The notes below the pieces were generated by a model that saw only the letters and a list, made by a program, of their open reading frames with translations, made no database searches and was not told where the DNA came from. The translations under genes and the position numbers were made by a program. DNA of 7,027 nt from Actinomycetota bacterium (GTDB taxonomy: Bacteria > Actinomycetota > Thermoleophilia > Gaiellales > Gaiellaceae), in contig JAFAIV010000412.1 of assembly GCA_019236545.1 (NCBI GenBank), positions 1 through 7,027 on the forward strand, read 5' to 3'. Below, piece by piece: positions 5,309-7,027 of the stretch (its first letter is position 1; each line of letters opens with the position of its first letter).

Positions 5309-6351
5309 ATCGGCCGCTCTATCTCGCGACGCTCGGGGACGCCGTGCTCGGGACGGCGGTTCTCGTCGTCCTCCGCTGGACATGGCCCGGCCGCGAGCTC
5401 TGGCACACCGTGGAGGAAGCGGGCTGGGCCGGCGCGGCGGCCGCCTGGGCGGCGATCGTCGTGCTCGCGTCGTGGCTCGTCCGGGCGCCGCTCTCGTGCT
5501 GGCGCGGCTGGTGGCGCGAGCGGCGCTGGGGGTTCTCGACGCAGTCGTTCGGTGCGTGGCTCGCAGACCAGGGGAAGGGGCTCGCGATCTCGGTCGTGCT
5601 GCTCGCCGGCGCGTGGACCGGCGTCGTGGCGCTCGCGCACGCGCTTCCCGGCTGGTGGCCCGCGCCCGCGGCCGCGGGAGCCGCGCTCGCCGTCCTCTTC
5701 CTCTCCTTCGTCGCCCCGCTGCTGCTGGAGCCGGTCTTCAACCGCTTCACGCCGCTCGCCGACGAGGCGCTCGCCGCGGAGCTGCTCGCGCTCGGCGAGC
5801 GTGCGGCCGTGCCGGTGCGCGAGGTGCTCGTCGCCGACGCGAGCAGACGGACGACGAAGGTGAACGCCTACGTCTCCGGGATCGGCCGGACGCGCCGGGT
5901 CGTCGTCTACGACACGCTGCTCGAGGCGGCCGACACCGGCGCGCTGAAGACGGTCGTGGCGCACGAGCTCGGGCACCGCCGGGAGCGCGACGTGGCGAAG
6001 CTGACGATCGCCGGCATGGCGGGCGCGGTCGCGGCGGTGCTGCTCGTCTGGGGCGTGCTCGGGACGCGCGTCGCCTCGGGACGGGAGCTGCCGGTGGCGC
6101 TGCTGCTCCTGTCGGCGTTCCAGCTCGTGACCATGCCGCTCGGCGCGGCCTGGTCGCGGAAGCTCGAGTACCGGGCCGACCGGTGGTCGCTCGACCTGAC
6201 CGGCGACCTCGCGGCGTTCGAGCGCGCTTTCGAGGAGCTCGGCCGCCGCAACCTCTCCGATCCCGCGCCGCCGCGGCTCGCGTACCTCTTCCTCTTCGGC
6301 CACCCGACCGTCCCCGAGCGCGTCGCCGCCGCGCGGGCGCGGGCCGCGTAG
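5254..6351 (+). CDS. M48 family (Ste24/HtpX-like) membrane zinc metalloprotease
   Basis: This 365-residue polytopic membrane protease belongs to the Ste24/CAAX-protease-like branch of M48. The N-terminal region (about 18-160) has hydrophobic segments near 23-41, 57-76, 107-130 and 137-160, ending in the family motif LLLEPVFNRFTPL. Then come a VNAYVSGIGRTRRVVVYDTLL stretch (from 203), the zinc motif His237-Glu238-Leu-Gly-His241, two more membrane segments (about 252-270 and 279-298), and the third zinc ligand Glu305 in LEYRAD. A GHPTVPERV motif closes the protein, as in Ste24. It is shorter than eukaryotic Ste24 (about 430-450). The ATG at 5254 is chosen because the family N-terminus (YHRPLYL) follows soon after; a TTG at 5215 is in frame but falls in the proposed promoter. 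The first dozen or so codons are poorer in GC than the rest. Likely role is cleavage of membrane proteins or peptides; the substrate is unknown. Confidence 0.93.
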   Translation: MEPSLDFSHSEQDRAVSYHRPLYLATLGDAVLGTAVLVVLRWTWPGRELWHTVEEAGWAGAAAAWAAIVVLASWLVRAPLSCWRGWWRERRWGFSTQSFGAWLADQGKGLAISVVLLAGAWTGVVALAHALPGWWPAPAAAGAALAVLFLSFVAPLLLEPVFNRFTPLADEALAAELLALGERAAVPVREVLVADASRRTTKVNAYVSGIGRTRRVVVYDTLLEAADTGALKTVVAHELGHRRERDVAKLTIAGMAGAVAAVLLVWGVLGTRVASGRELPVALLLLSAFQLVTMPLGAAWSRKLEYRADRWSLDLTGDLAAFERAFEELGRRNLSDPAPPRLAYLFLFGHPTVPERVAAARARAA

Positions 6352-6361
6352 GCTGGGGCGC

Positions 6362-7027
6362 ATGCACGCGCACGGGCACGGCCACGCGCACGGGCATGCG
6401 CGCGACCGGCGGGCCCTCGCGACCGCGCTCGGCCTGATCCTCGCGCTGATGGCCGGGGAGGTCGTAGCCGGTATCGCCGGCGGCTCGCTCGCGCTGCTCG
6501 CGGACGCGGGGCACATGCTCACCGACGCGGCCGCCCTCGGCGCGGCGCTCGTCGCGGCCCGGCTGGCGACTCGCCCCGCGGGCGGCGCGTGGACGTTCGG
6601 GCTCGGCCGCGCCGAGATCCTTGCCGCGCAGGCGAACGGCGTCTCGCTGCTCGTCGTCGGGCTGCTGATCGTCTACTCGGCGGTGCGCCGGCTGATCTCG
6701 CCGCCGCACGTCCACGCCTGGCTCGTCGTCGCGGTCGCGTGCGCCGGGATCGCTGTGAACGCCCTCGCGACGTGGGTGCTGTCCCGCGCCGACCGGGAGA
6801 GCCTGAACATCCGCGGCGCGTTCCTCCACGTCGCCACCGACCTCGCCGCGTTCGCCGGGACGGCGCTCGCCGGCGGGCTCATCCTCCTCACCGGCTGGAC
6901 GCGCTTCGACGCGGTCGCCGGCCTCGTCGTCGCGATGCTCATGCTGCGCTCGGCCTGGAGCCTCCTCCGCGACTCAGGCCGCATCTTCCTCGAGGGCGCG
7001 CCGGCGGAGATCGACCCGCACGAGGTC
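6362..7027 (+). CDS. Cation diffusion facilitator (CzcD/ZnT-type) metal efflux protein, 3' end cut off
   Basis: The visible 222 residues are the membrane domain of a CDF exporter, which swaps cytosolic Zn2+ (or Co2+, Cd2+) for protons. The N-terminus is a histidine tract (seven His in the first 12 residues, likely a metal-binding tail). Six helices follow at about 18-39, 43-68, 86-108, 118-140, 157-177 and 182-202. The transport site is recognisable as Asp48, His51 and Asp55 in helix II (LADAGHMLTD) and His156 and Asp160 in helix V (LHVATD); the His/Asp set is typical of zinc-preferring members. The cytoplasmic C-terminal domain lies beyond the window. The ATG is 10 bp after the M48 stop with a weak GGGG upstream, so the two genes very probably share one transcript. 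No metal-responsive operator is visible. Confidence 0.93.
   Translation, partial: MHAHGHGHAHGHARDRRALATALGLILALMAGEVVAGIAGGSLALLADAGHMLTDAAALGAALVAARLATRPAGGAWTFGLGRAEILAAQANGVSLLVVGLLIVYSAVRRLISPPHVHAWLVVAVACAGIAVNALATWVLSRADRESLNIRGAFLHVATDLAAFAGTALAGGLILLTGWTRFDAVAGLVVAMLMLRSAWSLLRDSGRIFLEGAPAEIDPHEV
6365..6396 (+). repeat. 14-bp direct repeat encoding the His-rich tail of the CDF protein
   Basis: CACGCGCACGGGCA occurs at 6365-6378 and again at 6383-6396, an 18-bp period, so each unit encodes six residues of alternating His and Ala/Gly. It may vary in copy number by slippage, changing tail length without a frameshift. Confidence 0.6.

Noticed and set aside
5266..6522. Minus-strand open frame of 418 codons opposite the M48 and CDF genes
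   Set aside because: The composition is that of a shadow frame, and the plus strand has the HELGH motif, membrane helices and family end motifs.
1..7027. CRISPR array, insertion sequence, toxin-antitoxin or biosynthetic cluster
   Set aside because: No regularly spaced repeats, transposase motifs, terminal inverted repeats or signature enzymes of such systems were found on either strand.

Overview
This window comes from a very GC-rich bacterial chromosome. GC-ending codons dominate every real reading frame (about 96% in one 53-codon gene), TTG and GTG starts are used freely, the tRNA gene does not encode its CCA end, and several starts lack a clear Shine-Dalgarno. This fits an actinobacterium, perhaps of the Thermoleophilia (Gaiellales/Solirubrobacterales) type. 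That placement is an impression from protein style, not a computed taxonomy.

Layout. At the left edge is the 3' end of a plus-strand MmcQ/YjbR-like gene (1-174), whose tail overlaps the tail of a convergent gene. From 5205 down to 130 everything lies on the minus strand, in transcription order: (1) an unusual FtsH-like membrane AAA zinc protease (5205-2866); (2) a single-pass membrane protein of unknown function that overlaps its end (2881-2063); (3) a hairpin terminator just after that stop; (4) a 53-residue hydrophobic two-helix protein (1996-1835); (5) a 12-bp hairpin; (6) a 53-residue protein with one hydrophobic segment and a four-cysteine motif (1746-1585); (7) tRNA-Glu(UUC) (1563-1491); (8) a secreted subtilisin-like protease whose TTG start is 2 nt past the tRNA 3' end (1488-130). 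On the plus strand, diverging from the FtsH-like gene across 48 bp, are an M48/Ste24-type membrane zinc protease (5254-6351) and, 10 bp later, a CDF zinc/cobalt-type efflux protein (6362 to beyond the edge). No gene-free stretch exceeds 300 bp; the longest between genes is 88 bp.

How it may work together. Two membrane-embedded zinc metalloproteases, FtsH-like and M48, are divergently expressed from one short control region. In other bacteria FtsH and the M48 protease HtpX act together in membrane-protein quality control. The overlapping single-pass protein is a candidate partner of the FtsH-like enzyme, and the metal exporter in the M48 operon suggests a metal or envelope-stress link. These functional links are inference.

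The most notable points are the redesigned FtsH AAA domain (two insertions, an altered intersubunit motif, no periplasmic domain), the tRNA/TTG junction that could yield a leaderless protease mRNA, the unannotated Cys-rich mini-protein, and the compact divergent promoter with a 9-bp inverted repeat touching the M48 start codon.
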